Shown here piece after piece: positions 10,949-22,000 of a stretch of 64,000 nucleotides of DNA; the first letter of the stretch is position 1; every line of letters starts with the position of its first letter. The stretch is from Sphingomonas sp. IC081. GTDB taxonomy: Bacteria > Pseudomonadota > Alphaproteobacteria > Sphingomonadales > Sphingomonadaceae. The notes below the pieces were generated by a model, which searched no databases, was not told where the DNA came from, and worked only from the letters and a program-made list of their open reading frames with translations. The translations under genes were made by a program, and so were the position numbers. The DNA lies in assembly GCF_006874585.1 (NCBI RefSeq), contig NZ_CP029761.1, forward strand, positions 1,313,001 to 1,377,000, written 5' to 3'.

Positions 10949-11650
10949 ATGACGTTTCGCCTGACCCTTACCACGACGATGATCGGCCTCGCGCTGGCGG
11001 CAACGCCGGCAATGGCCAAGAAGAAGGAAGCGCCGACCCCCGATGCCGCCGCCGCTCCGGTGGCGCCGCCGCTTTCGCCGGTGGTCGATGCCGATATCTC
11101 GCACGAGCCCGAAAACGTTCTGCTGCTCGACCTGTCGGACGGTGGCCGCGTGGCCATTCGCCTGATGCCGCAATGGGCGCCGCACCATGTCGAGCGTATC
11201 AAGACGCTCGCCTCGCAGGGCTTCTACAACGGCCAGATCTTCCACCGCGTGATCGATGGTTTCATGGCGCAGACCGGCGATCCGACCGGGACCGGGCAGG
11301 GCGGTTCGCAGCTTCCCGACCTCGAGGCCGAGTTCAACTCGCTGCCGCACTTGCGCGGCATGGTCTCGATGGCGCGTACCAACGAGCCGAACAGCGCGAA
11401 CAGCCAGTTCTTCATCGTGTTCTACCCGCGCTTCTCGCTCGATCATAAGTATACGATCTTTGGCCGTGTGATTTCGGGCATGCAGTACGTCGATGCGATC
11501 CAGCGCGGCGAGCCGCCGGCGAATCCCACCAAGATCGTGCAGGCTTCGCTGGCGTCGGAAAACAAGGCGCCGCCGGTGGCCGCTCCCGCGCCGGTTGCAG
11601 CGCCCGCCAAGATCACGGCCGACCAGTTGAGCAATTCGAAGTCGAACTGA
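10949..11650 (+). CDS. Periplasmic cyclophilin-type peptidylprolyl isomerase
   Basis: The first 23 residues form a signal peptide ending AMA. A low-complexity Lys/Pro/Ala linker leads into a cyclophilin domain (about 50-205) with FHRVIDGFMAQTGDPTGTG, MARTNEPNSANSQFFI and FGRVISGMQYVD. A short Ala/Pro-rich tail closes the 233-residue protein. Cyclophilins catalyse cis-trans proline isomerisation; an exported one probably helps fold envelope proteins. It precedes queA by 51 bases. Confidence 0.9.
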   Translation: MTFRLTLTTTMIGLALAATPAMAKKKEAPTPDAAAAPVAPPLSPVVDADISHEPENVLLLDLSDGGRVAIRLMPQWAPHHVERIKTLASQGFYNGQIFHRVIDGFMAQTGDPTGTGQGGSQLPDLEAEFNSLPHLRGMVSMARTNEPNSANSQFFIVFYPRFSLDHKYTIFGRVISGMQYVDAIQRGEPPANPTKIVQASLASENKAPPVAAPAPVAAPAKITADQLSNSKSN

Positions 11651-11677
11651 ATTTCTCCGAAAGGGGATGACGAAGCG

Positions 11678-11703
11678 ATGGCGCGCGCCTAGACGCGCGC
11701 CAT
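11678..11703 (+). promoter_or_regulatory. Hairpin covering the queA start codon
   Basis: ATGGCGCGCG, loop CCTAGA and CGCGCGCCAT form a perfect 10-bp GC-rich stem. The 3' arm contains the A and T of the queA start codon (11702-11704). The 5' arm starts with its own ATG, which opens a four-codon mini-frame (Met-Ala-Arg-Ala-TAG) in the same frame as queA. A GGGGA sequence lies upstream. Initiation at queA would require this stem to be opened, for instance by ribosomes on the mini-frame or on the upstream gene. Confidence 0.5.
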
Positions 11704-12739
11704 GCGCGTTGACCTTTTCGACTTCGACCTTCCGCCCGAGAACATTGCCCTGAGGCCGGCCCGGCCGCGCGATTCCGCGCGCATGCTGCTGGTGGAAGGG
11801 GCCGAGAGCGGATCGCTCGTCGATCGCCACGTCCACGATTTGCCTGGCATCCTGCGGCCCGGCGATGTGCTGGTGTTCAACGACACGCGTGTCATCCCCG
11901 CCCAGCTCGAAGGGCGACGCGGCGAGGCGAAGATCGGTGCGACGCTGCACAAGCGCATCGATCTGCGCCGCTGGCAGGCTTTCGTGCGCAATGCCAAGCG
12001 GCTGCGGCCCAGTGACCGCATCGAATTTCCTGCCGGTGTCACCGCGCTGGCCGAGCAGCGCCTGGACGACGGTAGCTGGGTGCTGTTCTTCGAAGGCGAG
12101 GAGCCGGTCGAAGTCCTGCTGGAGCGGGCAGGACGCATGCCGCTTCCCCCGTATATCGCCGGCAAGCGCGAAACCGACGAGGCAGATCGCAGCGACTACC
12201 AGACGATGTTCGCCGAGAAGGATGGTGCGGTTGCCGCGCCGACCGCCTCGCTGCACTTCACCCCGGAACTGATGGCGCGCCTGGAGGCCGCAGGCGTGAA
12301 GCGGGAGACGCTGACGCTGCATGTCGGCGCGGGCACTTTCCTGCCGGTCAAGGCCGACGATACGCAGGACCACCGGATGCATGCCGAATGGGGCAGCATC
12401 GACGCGGCGACCGCCGATCGCCTCAATGCCGCGCGTGCGGCGGGAAATCGCGTTATCGCGGTGGGCACCACCAGCCTGCGCCTGCTGGAAAGCGCGACCG
12501 GCGACGACAACGTGATCCGTCCGTTCGAAGGCGATACCGCGATCTTCATCACGCCGGGCTATCGCTTCAAGGCGATCGACGGACTGATGACCAATTTCCA
12601 CCTTCCCAAGTCCACCCTGTTCATGCTGGTCTCCGCGCTGATGGGGCTGGAACGTATGCAGGCGGTCTATCGACACGCTATTTCAACGGGTTATCGTTTC
12701 TATAGCTATGGCGATTCCAGCCTGCTGATTCGGGAATAG
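11702..12739 (+). CDS. queA: tRNA preQ1(34) S-adenosylmethionine ribosyltransferase-isomerase
   Basis: QueA moves the ribosyl part of SAM onto preQ1 at tRNA position 34 to form epoxyqueuosine. The 345-residue protein begins [19 protein letters not shown] and carries [46 protein letters not shown] and the C-terminal [19 protein letters not shown]. All are standard. The start codon is embedded in the 11678-11703 hairpin and has no good Shine-Dalgarno sequence of its own. tgt, the enzyme one step earlier in the pathway, lies at 16123 on the same strand. Confidence 0.96.
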   Translation: MRVDLFDFDLPPENIALRPARPRDSARMLLVEGAESGSLVDRHVHDLPGILRPGDVLVFNDTRVIPAQLEGRRGEAKIGATLHKRIDLRRWQAFVRNAKRLRPSDRIEFPAGVTALAEQRLDDGSWVLFFEGEEPVEVLLERAGRMPLPPYIAGKRETDEADRSDYQTMFAEKDGAVAAPTASLHFTPELMARLEAAGVKRETLTLHVGAGTFLPVKADDTQDHRMHAEWGSIDAATADRLNAARAAGNRVIAVGTTSLRLLESATGDDNVIRPFEGDTAIFITPGYRFKAIDGLMTNFHLPKSTLFMLVSALMGLERMQAVYRHAISTGYRFYSYGDSSLLIRE

Positions 12740-12750
12740 GGGGAACTATC

Positions 12751-13260
12751 ATGATCATTTCGAAGTGGCCGGCGGCGGCGGCGGCTGTCGCACTCGCGGC
12801 GCTGCTGCCGGTGGGCGCGGCTGCGGCCCAGACGCCGACTTCGCCTGCCGCAACGGCGCCGTTGGCGCCGGACGTCGAACGCGATCTTGCCGGCAAGCTT
12901 GGTGAGTGCTTCGCGATGAAGTCGACCGGGGAGGACCGGGTGACGTTTGCACGGTGGTTCCTGACCGCGATGGGCAGTGCGCCGCAGGTGGCCGACGTCG
13001 CCAAGATCGACCCGGCCGTGAAGGACAAGCTGGACCGCCAGGTAGCGACGATTTTCACCCGCCTTATCACGGTGGACTGTGCCGAACAGGCCCGCCCGCT
13101 CTATCGCGCGCACAGCAGCGCCGGGTTCCGCACGGCGGGGGAAACGCTGGGCCGGATGGCGATGCAGGAACTCATGGGCAACCCGGAGACTGCCGCGAAG
13201 ATGTTCGGCGGTTACGTGGGGTATATTCGTCAGGACGACTTCAAGGGCCTGGAACAGTAA
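12751..13260 (+). CDS. Secreted protein of unknown function
   Basis: The 169-residue product begins with a signal peptide rich in Ala (about 1-27, cleavage near AAAAQ). The mature part is mostly helical, with two cysteines (GECFAMKS and VDCAEQ), and ends in a region with GYVGYIRQDDFKGLEQ. I do not recognise a family. It starts 11 bases after queA, so it is probably translated from the same mRNA, and it is followed by the ABC transporter genes. Codon use matches its neighbours and it looks like a real gene. Confidence 0.75.
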   Translation: MIISKWPAAAAAVALAALLPVGAAAAQTPTSPAATAPLAPDVERDLAGKLGECFAMKSTGEDRVTFARWFLTAMGSAPQVADVAKIDPAVKDKLDRQVATIFTRLITVDCAEQARPLYRAHSSAGFRTAGETLGRMAMQELMGNPETAAKMFGGYVGYIRQDDFKGLEQ

Positions 13261-13351
13261 TCTCCCGCTTCGGCCGGCTGGTGGAAATTTCCCCGGTCGG
13301 CCCGATATTTCGGTCTTGGAACCGTCATCGCTTTCGCGCATCACGCCGGCC

Positions 13352-14287
13352 ATGGATGCCATTCTTGAAATCAAGGGTCTGACCAAGACCTATGACAGCG
13401 GGTTCACGGCGCTTCACGGCGTGGATCTTTCGATCAACCGGGGCGAGATCTTTGCGCTGCTGGGGCCCAATGGCGCCGGCAAGACGACGCTGATCGGTGC
13501 GGTCTGCGGCCTGGTCCGGCCGACCGGTGGCAGCATGACCGCTTTCGGTGAGGACATGGGGCGCCACTGGCGGCGCCTGCGTGCCCGGATCGGACTGGTT
13601 CCGCAGGAACTGGCGACCGATATGTTCGAGACGGTGATCCATTCGGTCAACTACTCGCGCGGGCTGTTCGGCCTTGCGCCCGACGCGGCGCGGGTCGAGG
13701 AAATCCTCAAGGCGCTGAGCCTGTGGGACAAGCGCAACGACCAGATTCGCGCGCTGTCCGGCGGCATGAAGCGCCGCGTGCTGATCGCCAAGGCGCTGGC
13801 GCACGAGCCCGAACTGCTGTTCCTCGATGAACCCACGGCGGGCGTCGACGTCGAACTGCGCCGCGACATGTGGGCGCAGATCTCGCTGCTGCGCGATCGC
13901 GGCACGACGATCATCCTGACCACCCACTACATCGAGGAAGCCGAGGAAATGGCCGACCGGGTGGGCATCATCCAGGGGGGGCGCATTCGCATGGTCGAGG
14001 AAACCCGCGCGCTGATGAAGCGACTGGGGCGTACCGAAGCCCATTTCGCCCTTGGCGCGCCGCTGGCCGCCGTTCCCGAGGTGCTCTCCGGCCTGAACGT
14101 CAGCCTTTCCGAAGACGGGCTGGAACTGGTCTACCGCGGGGGGGACGGCTCCGGGCGGGGCAAGGCGGAAGTGGCGGAAGTCACCAAGCGGCTGGCCGGT
14201 GCGGGCATCGACTATGTCTCGATCGACATCCGCGAATCGAGCCTCGAGGACATCTTTGTCGACCTTCTGGAAGGAGCGGCGGCATGA
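13352..14287 (+). CDS. ABC transporter ATP-binding protein (ABC-2 exporter type)
   Basis: This 311-residue ATPase has Walker A GPNGAGKTT (38-46), the signature LSGGMKRR, Walker B ELLFLDEPTAGVD and the H-loop TTHYIEEAEEM, followed by a C-terminal extension typical of NodI/YadG-like exporters. The start at ATG 13352 (MDAILEIKGL) matches the family; the frame open to 13079 overlaps the preceding gene. Its stop overlaps the start of the permease gene (ATGA), which shows tight translational coupling. The transported substrate is unknown. Confidence 0.92.
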   Translation: MDAILEIKGLTKTYDSGFTALHGVDLSINRGEIFALLGPNGAGKTTLIGAVCGLVRPTGGSMTAFGEDMGRHWRRLRARIGLVPQELATDMFETVIHSVNYSRGLFGLAPDAARVEEILKALSLWDKRNDQIRALSGGMKRRVLIAKALAHEPELLFLDEPTAGVDVELRRDMWAQISLLRDRGTTIILTTHYIEEAEEMADRVGIIQGGRIRMVEETRALMKRLGRTEAHFALGAPLAAVPEVLSGLNVSLSEDGLELVYRGGDGSGRGKAEVAEVTKRLAGAGIDYVSIDIRESSLEDIFVDLLEGAAA

Positions 14288-15057
14288 TCGCCTTCAACGC
14301 GCGCAGCACCTGGACCATCTACAAGCGCGAGGTCATGCGGGCCATGCGCACCGCGATGCAATCGATCCTCGGGCCGGTGCTGACGACGGTACTCTATTTT
14401 GTCGTGTTCGGCGCCGCGATCGGCGGGCGGATGGATTCGGGGGTGACCGGCGTCAATTACGGCGCCTTCATCGTGCCGGGCCTGCTGCTGTTGACGATTT
14501 TGGGCGAAAGCGTCTCGAACGGCAGCTTCGGCATCTACATGCCGCGTTTCACCGGCGCGATCTACGAACTGCTGTCCGCCCCCGTCGGCGTGGCCGAGAC
14601 GCTGATCGGCTTCGTCGGTGCCGCGGCGACCAAGTCCCTCATCCTTGCGGCGATCATCCTGGGCACCGCGACGTTCTTTGTCGACTACACGATCGTCCAC
14701 CCGTTCTACGCGCTGGGCTTCATCCTGCTGGTTTCGGCGACGTTCTCACTGTTCGGTTTCATCCTCGGCATCTGGGCCGACAGTTTCGAGAAGCTTGGCA
14801 TCGTGCCGGTGCTGTTCGTGGTGCCGCTGACGTTCCTGGGCGGCACGTTCTACTCGATCCAGATGCTGCCCGAGCCATGGCGTTCGGTGGCGATGGTCAA
14901 TCCGGTGGTCTACCTCGTCAACGGTCTGCGCTGGTGCTTCTATGGCAGGTCGGACTTCCCCATCGGCATCTCGCTGGTAATGACGCTGGCATTCCTCGCG
15001 CTCTGCGTGGGTTTCATCGCCTGGATCTTCCGGACGGGGTGGCGCCTGCGCGCCTGA
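14284..15057 (+). CDS. ABC-2 type transporter permease
   Basis: The 257-residue integral membrane protein forms the exporter with the ATPase encoded just upstream. It has about six hydrophobic segments, with the typical N-terminal amphipathic TIYKREVMRAMRTA and the conserved VPLTFLGGTFYSI and VNPVVYLVNGLRWCFYG stretches near the C-terminus. ATG 14284 overlaps the ATPase stop by four bases. The pair resembles YadG/YadH; the substrate cannot be read from the sequence. Confidence 0.9.
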   Translation: MIAFNARSTWTIYKREVMRAMRTAMQSILGPVLTTVLYFVVFGAAIGGRMDSGVTGVNYGAFIVPGLLLLTILGESVSNGSFGIYMPRFTGAIYELLSAPVGVAETLIGFVGAAATKSLILAAIILGTATFFVDYTIVHPFYALGFILLVSATFSLFGFILGIWADSFEKLGIVPVLFVVPLTFLGGTFYSIQMLPEPWRSVAMVNPVVYLVNGLRWCFYGRSDFPIGISLVMTLAFLALCVGFIAWIFRTGWRLRA

Positions 15058-15074
15058 GCGGATAACTGTCTGTC

Positions 15075-17250
<2,176 letters not shown>

Positions 17251-17322
17251 GGGGTGGCTGAGCTGTTCCGGGTTGCCCCGGAGCGCCTCTCCCGCTCGTC
17301 TTGAAGGGGCTGGCTAGGGCAG

Positions 17323-17484
17323 TCAGGCCGAGACTTCGAGCCGCGTTCCGGGATAGGCGACGAAGCGGCCGCTGCGCAGATCGAGGAAACCGGCGCCGAT
17401 CTGGCTGGCAAAACGCTGGGCCAGTTCGAGGGTGGCATACCATTTGCCGGTGCGGTGCGGAGTGATGAAGCGAAAGCGATTCAT
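17323..17484 (-). CDS. Conserved-looking 53-residue small protein
   Basis: From ATG 17484 to TGA 17323 an open frame encodes 53 residues beginning MNRFRFITPHRTGKWYAT and ending GTRLEVSA. It is basic and aromatic at the N-terminus with no signal peptide. GGACC six bases upstream of the ATG can serve as ribosome site. Amino-acid composition is ordinary for a folded small protein, unlike the Arg/Pro-rich overlapping frames. It sits between the end of tgt and the rpsD terminator. I do not know a function. Confidence 0.6.
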   Translation of the reverse strand: MNRFRFITPHRTGKWYATLELAQRFASQIGAGFLDLRSGRFVAYPGTRLEVSA

Positions 17485-17565
17485 GATGCAGGTCCAATGC
17501 CGTCAAACGATGTCGGTTCCCTGACAAGTCCCTCGATTCGCCGTATTTTCGTGCCATTCGTCGTG

Positions 17566-17599
17566 CAAAAGAAACGGGCGGCTCCGTGGGGAGCCGCCC
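17566..17599 (-). terminator. Intrinsic terminator of rpsD
   Basis: On the minus strand GGGCGGCTCC, loop CCAC and GGAGCCGCCC (17576-17599) form a perfect 10-bp stem followed by GTTTCTTTTG. It lies 30 bases past the rpsD stop. Confidence 0.88.
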
Positions 17600-17628
17600 T
17601 TCCTATTTCTGGTCCGGAGACCCGAAAC

Positions 17629-18243
17629 TTAGCGCGAGTAGAACTCGACGACCAGGTTCGGTTCCATCTTCACCGGGTAGGGCACTTCGTCGAGCGTCGG
17701 GACGCGGACGAAGGTCACCTTGTCGGTGCCGTCCTGAGCGACGTAGTCGGGGACTTCACGCTCGGGCAGGTTCTGGGCTTCGATGATCAGCGCCATTTCC
17801 TTGGCCTTGTTGCCCAGGCTGATGACGTCGCCGACCTTCACGCGACGCGAAGCGATGTTGCACTTCACGCCGTTGACGCGGATGTGGCCGTGCGAAACGA
17901 TCTGACGGGCCGCGAAGATGGTCGGAGCGAACTTCGAGCGGTACACGACCATGTCCAGGCGCTGTTCGAGCAGGCCGATCAGGTTCTGGCCGGTGTCGCC
18001 CTTCATGCGCGAGGCTTCCTGGTAGGTAGCCTTGAACTGCTTCTCGGTCACGTCGCCGTAGTAGCCCTTGAGCTTCTGCTTGGCGCGCAGCTGCAGACCG
18101 TAGTCCGAGATCTTGCCCTTCCGGCGCTGGCCGTGCTGGCCCGGGCCGTAGCTGCGGCGGTTAACCGCGCTCTTGGGGCGACCCCAGATGTTTTCGCCCA
18201 TGCGGCGGTCGAGTTTGTACTTGGCGCTTTTACGCTTCGACAT
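17629..18243 (-). CDS. rpsD: 30S ribosomal protein S4
   Basis: S4 is a primary 16S rRNA-binding protein and in some bacteria a translational regulator. The 204-residue protein starts [20 protein letters not shown] and has the S4 RNA-binding domain at about 93-155 ([20 protein letters not shown], then [13 protein letters not shown]). The N-terminus lacks a zinc-binding Cys cluster, as in the cysteine-free S4 type. I start at ATG 18243, seven to eight bases after AAGGAG. It has its own terminator and a leader with two hairpins, so it is transcribed as a single gene rather than within the alpha operon. Confidence 0.97.
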   Translation of the reverse strand: MSKRKSAKYKLDRRMGENIWGRPKSAVNRRSYGPGQHGQRRKGKISDYGLQLRAKQKLKGYYGDVTEKQFKATYQEASRMKGDTGQNLIGLLEQRLDMVVYRSKFAPTIFAARQIVSHGHIRVNGVKCNIASRRVKVGDVISLGNKAKEMALIIEAQNLPEREVPDYVAQDGTDKVTFVRVPTLDEVPYPVKMEPNLVVEFYSR

Positions 18244-18264
18244 AAGTCGTCTCCTTTTCTGCTG

Positions 18265-18330
18265 CCGCATCCACTGTGGATGCGGTCCATGTTTTCCCGG
18301 GGCGCACCATTCCGCCTATTTCGCGGAATG
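18265..18330 (-). promoter_or_regulatory. Two hairpins in the rpsD leader
   Basis: CCGCATCC, a 5-base loop and GGATGCGG (18265-18285), and CATTCCGC, a 7-base loop and GCGGAATG (18308-18330), are both perfect 8-bp stems just upstream of the rpsD ribosome site. Neither is followed by a T-tract on the minus strand. They are candidates for an S4-binding autoregulatory leader or for RNA stabilisation. Confidence 0.4.
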
Positions 18331-18405
18331 CGGCCGCCGCTTCACCGGGGTGCGGGGCCGAATGGACGGACCTGTCAAGAAGACAGGCGCCATGTGAAGG
18401 GGTGC

Positions 18406-18433
18406 CCCATACGGGCTCGGGGGTGAAAGTCAA
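18406..18433 (-). promoter_or_regulatory. Candidate promoter of rpsD
   Basis: On the minus strand, TTGACT (18428-18433) is followed after 16 bases by TATGGG (18406-18411). The site lies just downstream of the trmJ stop and its small AGCCGG/CCGGCT hairpin. It would give a leader of about 160 bases carrying the two hairpins. Confidence 0.4.
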
Positions 18434-18454
18434 GCGGATAAGCCGGAAACCGGC

Positions 18455-19210
18455 TCAACTCCGCGGGCGACGCTCGTTTCCGAGGGCAGAGAGCACACCG
18501 CGAAGGGTGCGCACTTCGAGGTGATTCCAGGCCGGCTTCGTGAGAAGATTGCGCAAGGTCAGCCGGTTGGCTGCCGCGCGCGTTTCCGGCCAGAAATAGT
18601 TCTTGGGTTCGAGCAGTTGCTCGAAATGGCCGATGAGGCCTTCCAATTCGTCCTGGGGGGCAGGGGGAAGCAGTTCCTCCTGCGTGGGCTGTGCCAGTTC
18701 GCCGGACGCCGCCGCGCCTTTCGACCATTCATAGGCGCAGAGAATGACGGCCTGCGCGAGATTGAGCGAGGCAAATTCGGGGTTGATCGGCACCGTCAGG
18801 ATCGCGCGGGCGAGGGCGACGTCCTCGGTTTCCAGGCCCGAACGCTCGGGCCCGAACACGTAAGCCGAGCGGGCACCGGTAGTGCGGGCGGTCTCGTGCA
18901 CTTCGCGGGCGGCCTGCTCGGGCGTGACGACCGGCTTGGTAACGCCGCGTTTGCGTACGGTGGTGGCATAGACATTGGCGCAGTCGGCCACGGCTTCCGC
19001 CAGCGTGTCGAAGACCTGCGCGTGTTCCAGTACCACGTCTGCCCCGGCGGCGGCCGGGCCGGCCGAGGGATTGGGCCAGCCGTCACGGGGGGCGACAAGG
19101 CGCATTTCGGCAAGGCCGAAGTTGAGCATGGCGCGGGCGGCCTTGCCGATATTCTCGCCCAGTTGCGGGCGGACCAGTACGATGACCGGCTTGCTTGCGT
19201 CAGCCATCAT
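18455..19210 (-). CDS. trmJ: tRNA/rRNA methyltransferase of the TrmJ/SpoU type
   Basis: This SPOUT-class enzyme probably 2'-O-methylates tRNA position 32. The 251-residue protein has the N-terminal [20 protein letters not shown], the SAM-binding trefoil-knot motifs [10 protein letters not shown] and [16 protein letters not shown], and an alpha-helical C-terminal extension typical of TrmJ. ATG 19210 overlaps the nrdR stop (ATGA); ATG 19207 directly after it is equally possible. It is the last gene of the rpiB-glyA-nrdR operon. A small hairpin AGCCGG-TTT-CCGGCT follows the stop. Confidence 0.88.
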   Translation of the reverse strand: MMADASKPVIVLVRPQLGENIGKAARAMLNFGLAEMRLVAPRDGWPNPSAGPAAAGADVVLEHAQVFDTLAEAVADCANVYATTVRKRGVTKPVVTPEQAAREVHETARTTGARSAYVFGPERSGLETEDVALARAILTVPINPEFASLNLAQAVILCAYEWSKGAAASGELAQPTQEELLPPAPQDELEGLIGHFEQLLEPKNYFWPETRAAANRLTLRNLLTKPAWNHLEVRTLRGVLSALGNERRPRS

Positions 19211-19701
19211 TCGGCGCCCTTTGTTACGCCCTTGGTCGCACCTTGCCCGGCGACATCGCGCACGGTGCCTGCAAAAGCTTCGAAATCGCGCGCTTCGTTG
19301 AAGGCGCGGTAGACCGAGGCGAAACGGATATAGGCGACCGAATCGAGCTGACGCAGCCCTTCCATCACCATCTCGCCGATTTCGCGGGAGGGAACTTCGG
19401 ATTCGCCCAGCGTCTCGACCTGGCGCTGTACGCCGGAGACGAGCTGATCGATCTTCTCGCGCTCGATCCCGCGCTTGCGGCAGGCGAGCGTGACCGACTG
19501 TTCGATCTTGGCGCGGTCGAACGGCTCGCGCGCATCGTCACTTTTTACGACAGTGATGTCGCGAAGCTGGACACGCTCGAACGTGGTGAAACGCGCGCCG
19601 CAGCTGGAACACTGGCGGCGACGGCGGATCGCCGTGTTGTCCTCGGTCGGGCGGCTGTCCTTGACCTGGGAATCGTCATGGGCGCAAAAAGGACAGCGCA
19701 T
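19207..19701 (-). CDS. nrdR: Transcriptional repressor NrdR
   Basis: NrdR represses ribonucleotide reductase genes, sensing ATP/dATP. The 164-residue protein has a zinc ribbon (Cys3, Cys6, Cys31, Cys34), the basic IRRRRQC stretch, and an ATP-cone domain (about 49-139) with [16 protein letters not shown]. It overlaps trmJ by four bases and follows the 74-residue gene after 44 bases. Linkage to glyA is common in alphaproteobacteria. The usual neighbour ribD is not seen here. Confidence 0.95.
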   Translation of the reverse strand: MRCPFCAHDDSQVKDSRPTEDNTAIRRRRQCSSCGARFTTFERVQLRDITVVKSDDAREPFDRAKIEQSVTLACRKRGIEREKIDQLVSGVQRQVETLGESEVPSREIGEMVMEGLRQLDSVAYIRFASVYRAFNEARDFEAFAGTVRDVAGQGATKGVTKGAE

Positions 19702-19745
19702 TCAGTCGGTTACTTTCGAATAATCAGGCAAGACAGAGCAGGCTT

Positions 19746-19970
19746 TCAGGGGCGCACGCGCTTGTAGAACTGGTATCCCGCGCCGACCGCAAGGCCGAGC
19801 GGGATCGACACGAACGGAAGCACGGCCGCCGCGACCGCCCCTGCCGCGCCCCAGATCAACACCGGTTTGGTCGATGGATGGTCCAGGCCATCCTGCAGCA
19901 TTCCGGCCAGCTCGTGGCGGGCGTCGGAAATGAAGTCACCGGTGTCGTCGGGGCGGTCAGGGTCGGTCAT
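19746..19970 (-). CDS. Small membrane protein of unknown function
   Basis: The 74-residue product has an acidic N-terminus (MTDPDRPDDTGDFISDAR), then a hydrophobic stretch at about 36-66 broken by prolines, which may form one long helix or a hairpin, and a basic tail YKRVRP. It lies between glyA (18 bases) and nrdR (44 bases) on the same strand and is surely in the same transcript. I recognise no family. The short length and clean placement argue for a real gene. Confidence 0.7.
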   Translation of the reverse strand: MTDPDRPDDTGDFISDARHELAGMLQDGLDHPSTKPVLIWGAAGAVAAAVLPFVSIPLGLAVGAGYQFYKRVRP

Positions 19971-19988
19971 GGCGTTCAGGCTCCTGGA

Positions 19989-21287
19989 TCAGTTCTCGTA
20001 GATCGGGAAACGGTCGCACAGCGCTTCGACGCGTGCACGCACGTTCTGCTCCACCTGAGCGTCGCCCGCTTCGCCGCACTTGGCAAGGCCGTCGAGCACG
20101 TCGGCGACCATGTTGCCGATTTCACGGAACTCTTCCGGACCGAAGCCGCGGGTGGTACCGGCGGGCGAACCCACGCGGATGCCGCTGGTCTTCATCGGCG
20201 GCAGCGGATCGAAGGGGATGCCGTTCTTGTTGCAGGTGATGCCCGCACGTTCCAGCGCCTCGTCCGCATCCTTGCCGGTCACGCCGAGCGGCGAGAGGTC
20301 GATCAGGGCGAGGTGGGTGTCGGTGCCACCCGAAACGATCGCGGCGCCGCGTTCCTTGAGGGTGTCGGCAAGGACCTTGGCGTTCTCGATCACGCGCGCG
20401 GCGTAGTCCTTGAACTCGGGGCGAAGCGCTTCACCGAAGGCGACGGCCTTGGCGGCGACGACGTGCATCAGCGGACCGCCCTGGAGACCGGGGAATACCG
20501 CCGAATTGATCTTCTTGGCGAGAGCCTCGTCATTGGTGAGGATCATGCCGCCGCGCGGGCCGCGCAGCGTCTTGTGCGTGGTGGTGGTGGCGATGTGCGC
20601 GTGCGGGAAGGGCGAGGGGTGCAGGCCCGCGGCTACCAGGCCGGCGAAGTGGGCCATGTCGACCTGGAACAGCGCGCCCACGCTGTCGGCGATTTCGCGC
20701 ATGCGCTTGAAGTCGATCACACGCGGATAGGCGGAGCCACCGGCGATGATCAGCTTGGGCTGGTGTTCCGTGGCGAGAGCCTGGACCTCATCGTAGTCGA
20801 TCAGGTGGGTGTCCTTGGTCACGCCGTACTGCACGGCCTTGAACCACTTGCCCGAAAGCGCCGCGCGGGCGCCGTGGGTGAGGTGGCCGCCGGCATCGAG
20901 GCTCATGCCCATGATGGTGTCGCCGGGCTTGACGGTGGCGAGGAGCACGGCGCCGTTGGCCTGCGCGCCCGAGTGGGGCTGCACGTTGGCGAACTGGCAG
21001 TCGAACAGCTGCTTGGCGCGTTCGATGGCGAGCGTCTCGACTTCGTCCGAGGGCTCGCAGCCCTGGTAGTAGCGCTTGCCGGGATAGCCTTCGGCGTACT
21101 TGTTGGTCAGCACCGAACCCTGGGCTTCGAGCACGGCCTTGGAGACGATGTTCTCCGAGGCGATCAGTTCGATCTGCTTGCGCTCGCGCTTGAGTTCGTG
21201 GCCGATGGCCTTGGCAACAGCGGGGTCGCTCTGGGCAACGCCGTCAGAGAAGAAGCCGGCGGAACGGATGGCGGTTTCTACAGTCAT
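19989..21287 (-). CDS. glyA: Serine hydroxymethyltransferase
   Basis: GlyA interconverts serine and glycine, loading a one-carbon unit on tetrahydrofolate with PLP. The 432-residue protein has [41 protein letters not shown] and the PLP-lysine motif [14 protein letters not shown]. The start at ATG 21287 gives [13 protein letters not shown]; the longer frame to 21389 runs into rpiB. It follows rpiB after 17 bases. No riboswitch-like structure is visible because no upstream space exists within the operon. Confidence 0.97.
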   Translation of the reverse strand: MTVETAIRSAGFFSDGVAQSDPAVAKAIGHELKRERKQIELIASENIVSKAVLEAQGSVLTNKYAEGYPGKRYYQGCEPSDEVETLAIERAKQLFDCQFANVQPHSGAQANGAVLLATVKPGDTIMGMSLDAGGHLTHGARAALSGKWFKAVQYGVTKDTHLIDYDEVQALATEHQPKLIIAGGSAYPRVIDFKRMREIADSVGALFQVDMAHFAGLVAAGLHPSPFPHAHIATTTTHKTLRGPRGGMILTNDEALAKKINSAVFPGLQGGPLMHVVAAKAVAFGEALRPEFKDYAARVIENAKVLADTLKERGAAIVSGGTDTHLALIDLSPLGVTGKDADEALERAGITCNKNGIPFDPLPPMKTSGIRVGSPAGTTRGFGPEEFREIGNMVADVLDGLAKCGEAGDAQVEQNVRARVEALCDRFPIYEN

Positions 21288-21304
21288 GTTCGGGCTTCTC
21301 CGTT

Positions 21305-21742
21305 TCAGAAGACGGGGTTGGAAAGCTTTTCGACGCGGCCTGCGTGGCGTCCGCCACCGAACTCGGTCGAAAGGAAGGCATCGAGGCAAGCCTTGGCCAT
21401 GTCCTCGCCAGTCAGGCGGGCACCCATGGCGATGACGTTGGCGTTGTTGTGCTCACGCGCGAGTGCGGCCGAGAGCGGCTCGGATACGAGCGCGCAGCGG
21501 CAGGCCGGATCACGGTTCACGGCAATCGAGATGCCGATGCCTGAGCCGCAGAGGGCGACGCCGAACTGCGCAGTGCCGTCGGCGACGACCGAGGCAAGTT
21601 TGTAACCGTAGTCGGGATAATCGACACGATCGGCGGTCTCGGGGCCGAGATCGGCGACTTCGTGGCCGAGTTCGATGAGGTATTCACGCAGAACCGTCTT
21701 GAGGTCGACGGCGGCGTGGTCTGAAGCAATCGCAATGCGCAT
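21305..21742 (-). CDS. rpiB: Ribose-5-phosphate isomerase B
   Basis: RpiB interconverts ribose-5-phosphate and ribulose-5-phosphate. The 145-residue protein begins [15 protein letters not shown], has DYPDYGYK and the catalytic-Cys motif [11 protein letters not shown], and the NVIAMGARL stretch near the C-terminus. ATG 21742 is chosen because it matches the family start; the upstream extension to 21856 is Arg-rich and unlike protein. It is the first gene of the rpiB-glyA-nrdR-trmJ operon. The promoter must lie in the 258-base divergent gap with the M28 peptidase gene. Confidence 0.94.
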   Translation of the reverse strand: MRIAIASDHAAVDLKTVLREYLIELGHEVADLGPETADRVDYPDYGYKLASVVADGTAQFGVALCGSGIGISIAVNRDPACRCALVSEPLSAALAREHNNANVIAMGARLTGEDMAKACLDAFLSTEFGGGRHAGRVEKLSNPVF

Positions 21743-22000
21743 GGGATCGGGCTGCCTGTCCTGATGCGGGGATTCGTTTGCGCCTCCCCTTAGTCGCGAC
21801 TTCGTCGCATTGCCACCTTTGTTGACATTCCGCCTGCGCATTTCCCGGATGTGCAAGGATCAGGCGCAATTACGGTCTGAACGCGCAGGAATCCGCTGCT
21901 CGTGACCGTGAATGGCGCAGAATTCCAAACTTGGTCGGATGCGATTGACACCCGGGCGGGCAGGCATGATTGTTTCGCGTTTGCGATGAAGGGGTTAGCG

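Noticed and set aside
21743..22000. Glycine or other riboswitch before rpiB-glyA
   Set aside because: I could see no conserved riboswitch core in the divergent gap, only short imperfect pairings.
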